Shown here: one piece after another, positions 25,885 through 34,498 of the stretch
How positions within the stretch are numbered: the stretch's first letter is position 1
Layout: every line of letters starts with the position of its first letter
Assembly (NCBI GenBank): GCA_964418125.1
Contig: CAYQKY010000006.1
Span: forward strand, 53,473 to 117,472
Length of the DNA stretch: 64,000 nt
Source: JACJXW01 sp964418125
GTDB lineage: Bacteria; Bacteroidota; Bacteroidia; Chitinophagales; Saprospiraceae
Reading direction: 5' to 3'
Made by a program: the position numbers and the translations under genes
Notes under the pieces: model-generated
Told to the model about the DNA's origin: nothing
What the model saw: the letters and a program-made list of their open reading frames with translations, nothing else
The model's database searches: none

Positions 25885-28776
25885 TCAGGAGTACATTCGA
25901 AAGCCATAAAAAGTCAGCGAAACAAAAACCATCAGAACCGCTCCCCAGAGCAACCATTTATTGAAGCTGCCTGAATCGGCTTCCAGCGGCCGGGTATTGC
26001 CTGCTGTGATAAAACCTGCCCAAAAATAAGGGTGAGCTTCCTCCGGTGTGTCCAGGTTCTTAAGGAAGGACAGCTTAGCCTGCTGCAGAGCGACGTCTTT
26101 TGGCATGCCGGAACGCAAATTTTCAAAAAACGCCAGTACGAGAGCCGAGCTTTGGGCATCAGGAATTTTCCAAAGGGTCATTACCGTACTGGGCACTCCG
26201 GCCAGAAAGAATGCCCGGGAGAGGCTCATTACCCCCTCGCCTTCGTACACCTTTCCATAACCGGTATTACATGCACTGAGCACCGCAAGGTCGGCTCTCA
26301 GGGTAAGGCTGCTGAGTTCGAGGGCATGGAGCAGGTCGTCTTCCGCCTCCATAGAGGCGCCGGAGGTGAATAAAAGCCGGGAAAAGCCCGGATTGTCTTC
26401 GTTGACCAGCGAGTGCATGGATAACAGCAATAACCGAAAATCTCCGGCCTGCTCCTTGAATACCCTTTCACTGGCATTCAGCCCCGTAAACGGGGTTCCT
26501 TTGAACAGTTGAGAGGCCAGCTTTACTTCTTCTTTTGCCCCCTTGAGTTCGTAATTGCCCGACCGCACCAGGTTGGCGAGTTGCTGGCCGCTGGTATCCA
26601 CACCGGCAATGGCGTCGGAGGAGTAATCCGGAGCAAAGCCGGCAAAGAACTGTGCCGCATGGCCCGCCTCCCTTTGGGTTTGGAGGACGAACAGCCCGGC
26701 GCTTGGGGCATAACTGATGCTGAAATCTCTGGCCATGTAATCCAGGTTGGCAAAGTGAAAGCCGTCTTCCGGTTCAGTTTGGAGCAAAATCTCAAAAGGA
26801 ATGTATCCGAGAGAGCCGTCTGTTACTATCACCAGCCGGTTGACATCCTTGGGTTTCCATGCAAGCGCATCGGCCAGAAGCCACTGGAATAAAAGGTGGG
26901 CTGAACGGGCAAAGCGGGGTTTTTGCGATTTCACCTTCAGCATGGGCTGGCCGGACCACACTTCCCGCAGGGCCAGGGCGTGTTCTTTAATGGCGGGGGA
27001 AAATTCAATTTTCCAGGCTTTGAAACCCTCTTTTGATATAGCAGTAAGGTATACGTTTTTGCTTCCGAGGAAATATTCCAGCAGCATCTGGCCTTCGCCA
27101 AGCGCCTGCCGTATAGTGGAGATGGCATCGTCCGTTTCCGAGGTGGGCAAAGCAAAGCCGGCCGGCCCGGATAGCAGCTCCCTTGTGGCGGTGGCCTTTT
27201 GTTCCTTTGCCAGCATTAGTCGTTGGTTGAGCGAATCCAGTTTTGCCTTATCTGCGCCCTTTTGTTTTGCAGTATAAAGCGCTTCCTCCAGGTCGGCGGC
27301 CTCATCCCGGCTTTTTTCGTAGCGGCCGTAGATGCCCGGTGTTCGGGCAGCGGCCCCGGTAGCCTTTAGCGCTTCCAGCAGCAGCATGGCGCGATTGCTT
27401 TCCATGAGGGTAAAAAAACGGCCCTCCAGTTCCGGGGACGGATCGGTTCGCCACAGTTCGAACGCCGTTTCGAGGGCTTCCTCGCGTATCCACCGGTGTT
27501 CCTTCACTGCGGTGAGCCTGGCGCCTTCCATAACATAGAATTGGTGAAGGAGCAGTTCTGCCTGTCCTGCCAGCATATAACAGTCCAGTGCTTTGCGGAG
27601 CAGGTTATCCTCCGCTGTTGCCCGGAACTGAGCCCGGAAGCAGCGCGCTTTGCCCCCGAGGGCTTCGATCAAATTGGGTTCGGCAGCCAAAAGCTGCACG
27701 GTTGGCAGGCTTTGGGTGCTGGTATCCCGGAAGTCAGGCAGGAACAGCTGAATGGCCTGGTGGTAATCTTTCAGGCTTTGTTTCGTTAGGCCCATTTGAA
27801 GATACAGGCCGGCCCTTCCGATGCGCAGGAGGGCTTCGGAGCGCCGGCTTCCGGGGCCTGCCAACCCCAATGCTTCGTTGTAGTGCTGCTCTGACCGGAG
27901 AAAGTCATTATCGGCCTTACAGATGCGGGCCAGGTTTTCATAGACCCACACCAGGTGGCCCTCCTTTTCGCTTTGGGGGAGGCTGGAATTGTCAACCCGG
28001 GCCTTCGCCTGTAAGGTTGTACGCCTTGCTTCTTCCAGTTCCCCCATTTGATAATATGCGAATCCCAGGTTGGTCAGCAGCGGTAAGCTGTTGGAAAGGG
28101 ATACTCCCTCCACGGCGAGTCCTTCTTCAAAGATGAGGGCTGCCCTTGCGTATTGCTCCTGGTTGGAGTAGAGCATGCCCAGGTCGTTGAATGCTCTTGC
28201 AGCCCTATCCCTACCGGCCTGTTCCAGGATGTCCTTTCGTTTTCCGAGATAGAACTCCGCCTTATGGTAGTCCCGCAGGCGGCTGTAAGCGTTACCCAAT
28301 TCACTGTAAATATAATGCGCCGCCATGTCGGTGTCGCTTTCACCCAGCCGGTCTCTGAAGATGTCGGCTGCCTTCTGGTAATGATCGGCAGTAAGGTGAA
28401 TGGCGTTCATTTGTTTGTAGGTGTATCCGAGGTCGGTATGCGCCCAGGCAAGCTGCCGGTATTCCTCATTGGTGCAGGGCTCCCGCCAGCCGCTTTTGAA
28501 AATGGGCGCAAAATATTGCAGGGCCAAAGCATAGTCTCTCCGGCCGCGAAAGTTTTGCCCGATCCGGCGGTGGAGGGAGATCCAGCCTTCCAGGTTGTCT
28601 TCTCTTTCACCCAGCCGGGCGCCCAGCTGCTGGTAATGGGCTACACTGTCCAGGCAGTTTTCCTCCAGGAAGGCCAGCGCCAGGCCCCGGTAATCTTCGA
28701 TACTCAAAGAATCAGGTTTTGCCGCAGCTGCCAAAGATGACAGTAGAAAAAAGATCAGGAGGGGTTCAATTCTCAT
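25885..28776 (-). CDS. TPR-CHAT protease (caspase-like) with signal peptide and C-terminal membrane anchor
   Basis: A 963-residue protein. A signal peptide (about 1-18, ending SLAAAA) is followed by a long array of tetratricopeptide-like helices (about 25-450). A CHAT domain spans about 650-930, and a single transmembrane helix near the C-terminus (GAVLMVFVSLTFYG) is followed by a three-residue tail. The caspase-type dyad is intact: His788 in SMHSLVNED and Cys836 in VLSACNTG; the GEGVMSLSRAFFLAG and WAGFI motifs are also present. In other systems CHAT proteases (separase/caspase relatives) cut a specific partner after activation through their TPR region. Here the topology puts the protease in the periplasm. 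It is co-transcribed, 6 bp downstream, with a 580-aa membrane protein and divergent from an ECF sigma gene. Substrate unknown; the partner is the first candidate. Confidence 0.88.
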   Translation of the reverse strand: MRIEPLLIFFLLSSLAAAAKPDSLSIEDYRGLALAFLEENCLDSVAHYQQLGARLGEREDNLEGWISLHRRIGQNFRGRRDYALALQYFAPIFKSGWREPCTNEEYRQLAWAHTDLGYTYKQMNAIHLTADHYQKAADIFRDRLGESDTDMAAHYIYSELGNAYSRLRDYHKAEFYLGKRKDILEQAGRDRAARAFNDLGMLYSNQEQYARAALIFEEGLAVEGVSLSNSLPLLTNLGFAYYQMGELEEARRTTLQAKARVDNSSLPQSEKEGHLVWVYENLARICKADNDFLRSEQHYNEALGLAGPGSRRSEALLRIGRAGLYLQMGLTKQSLKDYHQAIQLFLPDFRDTSTQSLPTVQLLAAEPNLIEALGGKARCFRAQFRATAEDNLLRKALDCYMLAGQAELLLHQFYVMEGARLTAVKEHRWIREEALETAFELWRTDPSPELEGRFFTLMESNRAMLLLEALKATGAAARTPGIYGRYEKSRDEAADLEEALYTAKQKGADKAKLDSLNQRLMLAKEQKATATRELLSGPAGFALPTSETDDAISTIRQALGEGQMLLEYFLGSKNVYLTAISKEGFKAWKIEFSPAIKEHALALREVWSGQPMLKVKSQKPRFARSAHLLFQWLLADALAWKPKDVNRLVIVTDGSLGYIPFEILLQTEPEDGFHFANLDYMARDFSISYAPSAGLFVLQTQREAGHAAQFFAGFAPDYSSDAIAGVDTSGQQLANLVRSGNYELKGAKEEVKLASQLFKGTPFTGLNASERVFKEQAGDFRLLLLSMHSLVNEDNPGFSRLLFTSGASMEAEDDLLHALELSSLTLRADLAVLSACNTGYGKVYEGEGVMSLSRAFFLAGVPSTVMTLWKIPDAQSSALVLAFFENLRSGMPKDVALQQAKLSFLKNLDTPEEAHPYFWAGFITAGNTRPLEADSGSFNKWLLWGAVLMVFVSLTFYGFRMYS

Positions 28777-28782
28777 TCCAAC

Positions 28783-30525
28783 TTATTTTTTACGAGCAAA
28801 GGGTAAGAGCCTCCGTTTCCACAAAAACCACAGAATGCCGACAACCAGAACAACTATTCCCACTATCCATGGCCAGCAGGGAGGCTGTGGGGGCTGGCAG
28901 CCGGGGCAGGGCTCGGGAATGGTTCCTTCGTCCAGATCCGGGGCCGGTTCATTAAAACTGCAAACCAGCTCACAGGCTGTTTCGTGAAATGTGACGCACG
29001 CTTTCAGCGCACCGCCGTCACGTATGGCTTTTTTGCCCAATCCTGTGGCTACAGCGGTGAAATACAAAACCTGGCAGTTGTCAAACCCCACAGTGTTGCG
29101 GTCTTTAAAAATGCCCTCATATTGAAGGTCAAACTGTACCGTATTGCCGTCGCAGAAGCCGTAACCTCCACATCCGATAGCTGAAGCGTCACAAGCATCT
29201 AACAATTTCCGGTGTGTGAACCCTGTTTCAACAGTATCCAGTTTAAAGCAATATATTTCATCTCCTACCATGCTGGAGATGAAAACACTGGCGGCTGTGG
29301 TAGGGAATGGGCTGATGTTACAGAAGCGCAGGGAAAAATGGACAAGCGTATAGTCATCGTTGCAGTAGTAAAACTCCTCCACCTTCAGTTCATTGGGATC
29401 TTTGGGCTCTCCTGACTTGGCCCTGAGCGTATCGGCGTCGATATAGAAGTAGGTGGTGTCATCTACTTCGAAAGTCCGGTTTGAATTGTCGATTATGTCA
29501 ACCAGGAAGTCCTTATCTTCATTAAAATTGGCCACAGAGAGCGCCTCGAGCTCTGGAGAAAGTGGGTCGTTGGCCACCCAGAGCGCCAGAAAAGTAGAGT
29601 CTTCTTCTATTAGCCGTTCCAGCCTCATGAAATGAAAAAGCCGGAGTTCTTCCATAGTGTCGGTGCTGACGACTTCGTCGATCTCGTCCAGGTTTTTGTC
29701 TTCGTGCACAGGGTTGGGAAAATCGAAGATCGTCACTCCTTCGTAATGGCCGTACACGCCCGAAGGATAAACTGAGGAGGGAATAGAGGAGATTTGCCCG
29801 CCGGATAATCCGGAAGGGGCCTGGTAATCAAAATTGGGCGCAAAGGTCTGCACGGAGTCAAGCCCGGGGGGATTAAAGAAAAAAAGGCGGCCGTCCGTTT
29901 CAGGATAATAAGCGATGATGAAGGCCGACCAGCGTGCGCTGTCTAAATAATGGCTGTGGCCCAACTGAACCCGCCGGGTGAAACCCGGGCTGTTCAGGTT
30001 GAGCAGGGGCGGGCTTACCGAAGGGTAGTCAACCAGGTCTTTGGAGTTGCCCCCGCTCTGAATCGTCTTTAATGGGGTAGAATTGGAGTCATTCGGGTCA
30101 TGTAGAGGAATGGGACGGGAGGCAGGCGGCGGCGGGGTATCCGTTTTCCGGTCGATCATCAGGGCAATGGGAGTATATTCCAGGTCCTTCTCCAGGAGAT
30201 ATTTATAGTCCTCAATATATACTACACCCGGGCCGCCGCTGCCTCCGGGATATTGGGAGTTTTCCGGCAGCATTTCTCCTACCCGGTAGTAATAGTTGCC
30301 ATCCCCGAAAACCCAGAATACCTGCCAGTAAGGGTAGGGTTTTACCTCCAGATAACTGCTGTCGTAGAAATTGTCAAGGCTGGGCAGCTTCGATATGCTG
30401 AACTTAGCTTCGTTATCGCCAGCAATCGTATGGGTGATTGCCGGAAGCTGGGCCCTAGCAGGTGTAAGGGTAAAACAGCCTGCTGCAAAAAAGATAATAA
30501 GGGTTAAGGTGTCCGTGTATCGCAT
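28783..30525 (-). CDS. Secreted type-I membrane protein of unknown function, partner of CHAT protease
   Basis: A 580-residue protein with a signal peptide (ending TPARAQ), a large beta-rich extracytoplasmic region with a Pro-rich stretch (TPPPPASRPIPLHD), several Cys in the second half (CDASAIGCGGYGFC) and a Cys/Pro-rich hinge (CPGCQPPQPPC). A transmembrane helix (WIVGIVVLVVGILWFLW) and the basic tail KRRLLPFARKK close it. The stop-transfer order gives the same topology as the CHAT protease that follows after 6 bp. I recognise no domain. As the first gene of the operon and fused to the membrane next to a protease, it may be the sensor, regulator or substrate of the CHAT protein. The start is set by the signal peptide. 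Confidence 0.75.
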   Translation of the reverse strand: MRYTDTLTLIIFFAAGCFTLTPARAQLPAITHTIAGDNEAKFSISKLPSLDNFYDSSYLEVKPYPYWQVFWVFGDGNYYYRVGEMLPENSQYPGGSGGPGVVYIEDYKYLLEKDLEYTPIALMIDRKTDTPPPPASRPIPLHDPNDSNSTPLKTIQSGGNSKDLVDYPSVSPPLLNLNSPGFTRRVQLGHSHYLDSARWSAFIIAYYPETDGRLFFFNPPGLDSVQTFAPNFDYQAPSGLSGGQISSIPSSVYPSGVYGHYEGVTIFDFPNPVHEDKNLDEIDEVVSTDTMEELRLFHFMRLERLIEEDSTFLALWVANDPLSPELEALSVANFNEDKDFLVDIIDNSNRTFEVDDTTYFYIDADTLRAKSGEPKDPNELKVEEFYYCNDDYTLVHFSLRFCNISPFPTTAASVFISSMVGDEIYCFKLDTVETGFTHRKLLDACDASAIGCGGYGFCDGNTVQFDLQYEGIFKDRNTVGFDNCQVLYFTAVATGLGKKAIRDGGALKACVTFHETACELVCSFNEPAPDLDEGTIPEPCPGCQPPQPPCWPWIVGIVVLVVGILWFLWKRRLLPFARKK

Positions 30526-30570
30526 GATTTTACATTTTGATTTAAGAAGGTTACTCCTTTATCCTTTGAG

Positions 30571-30604
30571 ACAGGTGAAAGTGAACAGCACCTGTTTTTT
30601 TTTT
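30571..30604 (+). promoter_or_regulatory. Hairpin with T-run in the divergent CHAT/sigma promoter region
   Basis: ACAGGTG (30571-30577) pairs with CACCTGT (30589-30595), followed by a long T-run on the plus strand. Read on the plus strand it looks like a terminator or attenuator in front of the sigma gene; as DNA it could be an operator shared by both divergent units. Confidence 0.4.
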
Positions 30605-30645
30605 AATTGTGCTGAAGTCGTTCACGTTTCGGACGTTGGTGGGAT

Positions 30646-30653
30646 TAAATTTG
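30646..30653 (+). promoter_or_regulatory. Bacteroidota -7 box (TAAATTTG) for sigma factor gene
   Basis: A perfect TAnnTTTG match that would start transcription near 30660. This lies inside the longest possible reading frame (GTG at 30609) and so favours the later GTG at 30708 as start. No clear -33 TTG at the right spacing. Confidence 0.4.
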
Positions 30654-30707
30654 CAGAAGGACATCAAAGACAACAAAGCCTCCTTTGAGGATTATTACTA
30701 TTTTTGG

Positions 30708-31352
30708 GTGAACGGTATTACTAACGGGGAAAAGAAAACAACGCCCAATAAAGATAGTCAATTGGATCCAAAAAAGAAGAACCAACTGGAACAAGCCAAC
30801 GATGCCCTCAGGAAAATCCGGGAGGGAGACGAATCGGTTTTAAAGGAAATTTATCATCTGCACAGGAAAGAATTCCTGGCCTGGGCTGTTCGGGGATACC
30901 ATGTCGGCCGGGAAGATGCCGCCGACATTTTTCAGGATGCTGTGATCATTTTTTACAAAAACGTATTGAGCGGCAAACTTGAACAATTGAGCGCGAGCCT
31001 GAAAACTTACCTTTTTGCCATTGGAAAGAACCGGCTCCTGAAGTTTGGAGAAAAAAGAAAGCGAACAGTCCTGGAGGAAGAGGCTCCTTCCGGATGGGCA
31101 GAAAAACTGGAAGACCCCCTTCAATACGGCATAGAACTGAGCCACCGCCAACAATTCATACAGGATGCGTTGCTACAGCTGACGGAGGCCTGCCGGAAGA
31201 TACTCACCCTGTTTTATTACTATCGGTTCAGCATGGAGAGTATCAAGGAAAGGATGGGTTTCAGCAGTGAGGAAGGAGCACGGACGGCCAAGCACAGATG
31301 CTTAAAGAAACTCGCTGCAATTATCAGGGAAAATGAACAGGGCTTGATCTAA
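30708..31352 (+). CDS. ECF-type RNA polymerase sigma factor
   Basis: About 214 residues from the GTG at 30708 (an earlier GTG at 30609 would add 33 atypical residues and contains the likely -7 box). Region 2 is recognisable (LKEIYHLHRKEFLAWA, then AADIFQDAVIIFYKN), as is region 4 (LTEACRKILTLFYYYRFSMESIKERMGF...KHRCLKKL). ECF sigmas redirect RNA polymerase in response to envelope signals. The next gene, 14 bp downstream, encodes a membrane protein of anti-sigma type, and the divergent operon encodes the CHAT protease and its partner, the probable targets. The N-terminal lysine-rich extension is unusual but not conserved enough to interpret. Start uncertain. Confidence 0.85.
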   Translation: MNGITNGEKKTTPNKDSQLDPKKKNQLEQANDALRKIREGDESVLKEIYHLHRKEFLAWAVRGYHVGREDAADIFQDAVIIFYKNVLSGKLEQLSASLKTYLFAIGKNRLLKFGEKRKRTVLEEEAPSGWAEKLEDPLQYGIELSHRQQFIQDALLQLTEACRKILTLFYYYRFSMESIKERMGFSSEEGARTAKHRCLKKLAAIIRENEQGLI

Positions 31353-31366
31353 AATTCAGAAAAGTA

Positions 31367-32122
31367 ATGCTAAATGAAGAAGAAGAAAGACTGGAACTGA
31401 TCAGCCGATATCTGCTCGGGCGGTTGTCCGTAGCGGAAGAAAAGGAATTCCAACGCCGGATGAAAGACCCTTCTTTCCAACAGGAATTGGCGCTTCAGAA
31501 GGAGATCGCCGAGGCGGTCGTGCAAAGTGAAGACTCCCGGCTGAAGGCAATGCTCGAAGCGGAGGAATCAGCCATTGGTGAAGAACCGAAGCCGGCAGGC
31601 CTCCTGGGGCAACGCCCCCTGCGCCTGGCCGGGTTGGCCATCGCTGCGTCCTTCCTCCTGATCCTTGCCATTTACTGGGTGTTGAACCGGGAACAGTCCT
31701 CTCCTGGCCTGTATGCTTCCTATTTTCAACCCTATAAAAACACCCTGGTTTCCGTGGAAAGGGAGCTTGGCGACAAAACTTTGCTGCAAAGGGCTTTCGC
31801 GCATTATGAAGACAAGGAATATCAGGAGGCACTGTCGGGTTTTGCCTCCTTGCTCTCCACCGGGCCCAATGATGATATTGCCTTTTACCAGGCCAATGCG
31901 CTTTTGTCGCTCGGCCGGGCGCCGGAAGCCATTCCCATCCTGGAGAATATTATCCGCAACGGACAGAGCCAGTATGTCAGCCAGGCGAAATGGTACCTGG
32001 CGCTGGCCTACATACAGGAAGGCCTATTTACATCTGCCAGGCCCTTGCTGGAAGAACTGAAAGGCTCCGCATTCTATGAAAAAAGGGCGGAGGAACTGCT
32101 GCAGGAAGATGCCTTCCGGTGA
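31367..32122 (+). CDS. Membrane protein with anti-sigma-like N-terminus and periplasmic TPRs
   Basis: A 251-residue protein: a cytoplasmic helical N-terminus (ELISRYLLGRLSVAEEKEFQRRM), typical of anti-sigma-like proteins next to ECF sigmas; one transmembrane helix (about 85-107: LAGLAIAASFLLILAIYWVL); and a periplasmic region with two or three TPR units (LLQRAFAHYEDKEYQEALSGF...YQANALLSLG). It lacks the His-x3-C-x2-C zinc motif of ZAS anti-sigmas. It starts 14 bp after the sigma gene. I infer that it holds the sigma factor at the membrane and senses an envelope signal through the TPRs, which could dock to the TPR region of the CHAT protease encoded across the divergent promoter. Confidence 0.75.
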   Translation: MLNEEEERLELISRYLLGRLSVAEEKEFQRRMKDPSFQQELALQKEIAEAVVQSEDSRLKAMLEAEESAIGEEPKPAGLLGQRPLRLAGLAIAASFLLILAIYWVLNREQSSPGLYASYFQPYKNTLVSVERELGDKTLLQRAFAHYEDKEYQEALSGFASLLSTGPNDDIAFYQANALLSLGRAPEAIPILENIIRNGQSQYVSQAKWYLALAYIQEGLFTSARPLLEELKGSAFYEKRAEELLQEDAFR

Positions 32123-32127
32123 TTCAT

Positions 32128-33528
32128 TCAATTCACCACCAGCCTCAGCTTCTCGGTTTTCACCCGGGCTTTCAGCCAATCCTCCAACTGTCTGACCTCG
32201 GAATTGCGGGGCCGTCGCTTGAAGTGGGCGTAGGCCAGGTGGAGGGTGTCGAAGCGGGCGCTGTCTACCCGGGAGAGGACGGCGGGGGATACGGAGAGTT
32301 CCAGGACGTTCTTATTGATGGCCTTCACCTCTTCCGCAAAGTCGGCGATGGGCACTTCGCGGGCGCGCATGCGAAGGATCTCCTCTTCCAGCAGGCGGAT
32401 GCGGTCGTCTTTTCCGCGCAGGATCTCTTCATTTTTTTTGTACAGGTCTTCGATGATGCCGGTGCGCATTTGCAGGTTCATCTTTTCGATGGCGGCCAGG
32501 TCGAGGGTGTCGTTGCCATTATAACCCTGGCGGACGACCAGGCGGGCATCCGGCAGGTGGTAGTCGGGCAGCCTTGCTTCCAGTTCCTGCAGGCGCTCTT
32601 CGTCTACCGGTTCGCCAAAGAGGGTGACCTCGATCCGTTTTTCTCCTTCCTCCTCGACAAAATTCCTGCTGATCACCTGGCAGTTGTCGAAGCGCATTTC
32701 CTTGTTGACGAACTGTTGTGCATTGCGTTCGAAGATACTCTGGCTGACCACGCGGTAGGCGGTGTAAGTGCTGGGAGTGATGGTGAGGATGATCAGAAAA
32801 GCGATGGATTGTTTTACTCTCCGCTCCCGGGCAGGGTCCACGAAGTCTTTGGTCTTGAAGCCGAGGAGGCGCACGATGAGGTAAGTGGAAAAGCTGATGA
32901 AAACGCTGTTGATGAAGAAAAGGTAGAAGGCGCCGAAGAAGTAGTTCCACTGAGCGGTGGCCAGCCCGTATCCGGCGGTGCACAGGGGCGGCATCAGGGC
33001 GGTGGCGATGGCTACGCCGGGGATGGCGTTGCTCTTTTCCTTGCGGCTGCCGGCCACGATGCCCGCCAGGCCGCCGAACAGGGCGATCAGCACGTCCCAC
33101 AGGGTAGGGGAGGTGCGCGCCAGGAGTTCCGACTGGGCGTCGTTGAGGGGGGAGATCCAGAAATAGGCCGCCGAGGTCAGCACGCTGATGCCCACGGCGA
33201 TGGCCAGGTTGCGGAAGGCCTTGACGATCAGTTCCAGGTCGTTGATGCCCACGCCCAGCCCGATGCCCATGATGGGGCCCATCAGGGGGGAGATCAACAT
33301 GGCGCCGATGACGACCGCCGGGCTGTTCACATTGAGCCCCACCGAGGCCACCATGATGGCGAACATGAGGATCCACAGGTTGGTGCCCCGGAAGACGACC
33401 CCTTTTTCGATCTCTTCGATGGTTTGCTGCTCGCTTGCCTTGTCTTCGTCCAGGTTGAAGCGGTCTTTCAGGAAGAGGCGCAGGTCGCGGGCGATGGAGG
33501 CGGTGGTTATTTTGCGTTTTGCGGGCAT
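32128..33528 (-). CDS. DUF389 membrane protein
   Basis: About 466 residues starting at 33528 (MPAKRKITTASIARDLR); the longer frame to 33645 has no family support. The DUF389 core is evident: several transmembrane helices with VVIGAMLISPLMGPIMGIGLG, LFGGLAGIVAGSR and AIATALMPPLCTAGYGLA. A long soluble, charged C-terminal half with a coiled-coil-like stretch (KNEEILRGKDDRIRLLEEEI) follows, which is longer than in many members. DUF389 proteins are inner-membrane proteins of unknown function, sometimes linked to sulfonate or stress genes. It converges on the anti-sigma/TPR gene (5-bp gap) but is otherwise unrelated. Confidence 0.85.
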   Translation of the reverse strand: MPAKRKITTASIARDLRLFLKDRFNLDEDKASEQQTIEEIEKGVVFRGTNLWILMFAIMVASVGLNVNSPAVVIGAMLISPLMGPIMGIGLGVGINDLELIVKAFRNLAIAVGISVLTSAAYFWISPLNDAQSELLARTSPTLWDVLIALFGGLAGIVAGSRKEKSNAIPGVAIATALMPPLCTAGYGLATAQWNYFFGAFYLFFINSVFISFSTYLIVRLLGFKTKDFVDPARERRVKQSIAFLIILTITPSTYTAYRVVSQSIFERNAQQFVNKEMRFDNCQVISRNFVEEEGEKRIEVTLFGEPVDEERLQELEARLPDYHLPDARLVVRQGYNGNDTLDLAAIEKMNLQMRTGIIEDLYKKNEEILRGKDDRIRLLEEEILRMRAREVPIADFAEEVKAINKNVLELSVSPAVLSRVDSARFDTLHLAYAHFKRRPRNSEVRQLEDWLKARVKTEKLRLVVN

Positions 33529-33568
33529 GGCCAAAATGGTTTGTTGGGACAAAAATGCAAAAAAATTA

Positions 33569-34498
33569 TTATCTGTTTTTTGGCTCTTCCAATCTATTCG
33601 CCCAATTCGCCAGGGCAAAGAGCAGGTAGGAGCCATAGTATTCACCGTCCGTTATCTTCAGTTCCCCACTATTTGCCGGGGTAAGGGTGATGGTGCGGGC
33701 GCCGACATCCGTCATGCAGGCGGAGTAATAGGCGGGCTGGCCGGCCTCGTCCTTCCAGTTCAGGTTGGCGAGGAGAATCTCCAGGGTTTCCATATCGGTG
33801 CGGTTCAGTTTGCCTTTCCTTTTGGACAGGGGGTGGGGGTCTAAACTACGCCGGCGTTTGAACTGAAAGCGGCCTTTTTTATCAATCTCATATCTGGAAA
33901 AGCCCCTGCTCAGCCCCCCGCCTTCGAAGATATGCAGGGTTTCAAACGTCAAACGCTGGCTGGTGTCTATATCACAAGGCACAAGCAGCCCCCGCCACAT
34001 CCGGAGTGGAATGCTGTCCAGGAATCGGCGGCTGGGCGGCGGGTAGTGCTCCAGGCCGGCTTCTATGGCCAGCAGCGGGCAGGATGGGTCACCGGAAGGT
34101 AGCGCCAGGGCCGGCCGGCAGGGCGAGCGTCGGATGGAGATGGGCTTTTCCGGCGCAGTGCTCAACAACAAGTGGCCTGGCCCGTTACCGCCGGAATAGG
34201 TGGCGATGAGCCAATCGGGGATGCTGTCGCCGTCAATATGAACCTGGCAGGCCGTTTGCCAGTTGTTGTGGGCGAAAACACTGTCCAGCAGAATGTGATG
34301 ATAAGGTTTGCCTTCTTCACAGAGGGTATAAGGCGAGTAGCCGCCTTGTCGCTCAATAGGCAGCAAATAGGCTTTCAGTTCTGTAACGGAGCCTGGAAAG
34401 GTTGGCATAGCCCGTGTGGCGGAGGGGCGAGGCGCGCCGCACCCAACAAATGCACAAATGCACGAAAACACCAATGCACGAAAAACAGTACGATTCAT
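33569..34498 (-). CDS. Lipoprotein of unknown function
   Basis: A 309-residue protein with a lipoprotein signal (MNRTVFRALVFSCICAFVGC; lipobox FVGC). The mature part is rich in Pro, Arg and Ser with Cys pairs (TLCEEGKP, SPCRPAL) and a central IDGDSIPDWLIATYSGGNG segment of FG-GAP/calcium-loop type. A late strand-rich part reads ITLTPANSGELKITDGEYYG. It begins 4 bp inside the end of the CGNR gene (ATG overlapping the stop), so translation is coupled and the two are one operon. No family recognised. Confidence 0.65.
   Translation of the reverse strand: MNRTVFRALVFSCICAFVGCGAPRPSATRAMPTFPGSVTELKAYLLPIERQGGYSPYTLCEEGKPYHHILLDSVFAHNNWQTACQVHIDGDSIPDWLIATYSGGNGPGHLLLSTAPEKPISIRRSPCRPALALPSGDPSCPLLAIEAGLEHYPPPSRRFLDSIPLRMWRGLLVPCDIDTSQRLTFETLHIFEGGGLSRGFSRYEIDKKGRFQFKRRRSLDPHPLSKRKGKLNRTDMETLEILLANLNWKDEAGQPAYYSACMTDVGARTITLTPANSGELKITDGEYYGSYLLFALANWANRLEEPKNR

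Noticed and set aside
32119..33684. 521-aa open frame on the plus strand
   Set aside because: Antisense of the DUF389 gene and of part of the lipoprotein gene; no signal or domain.
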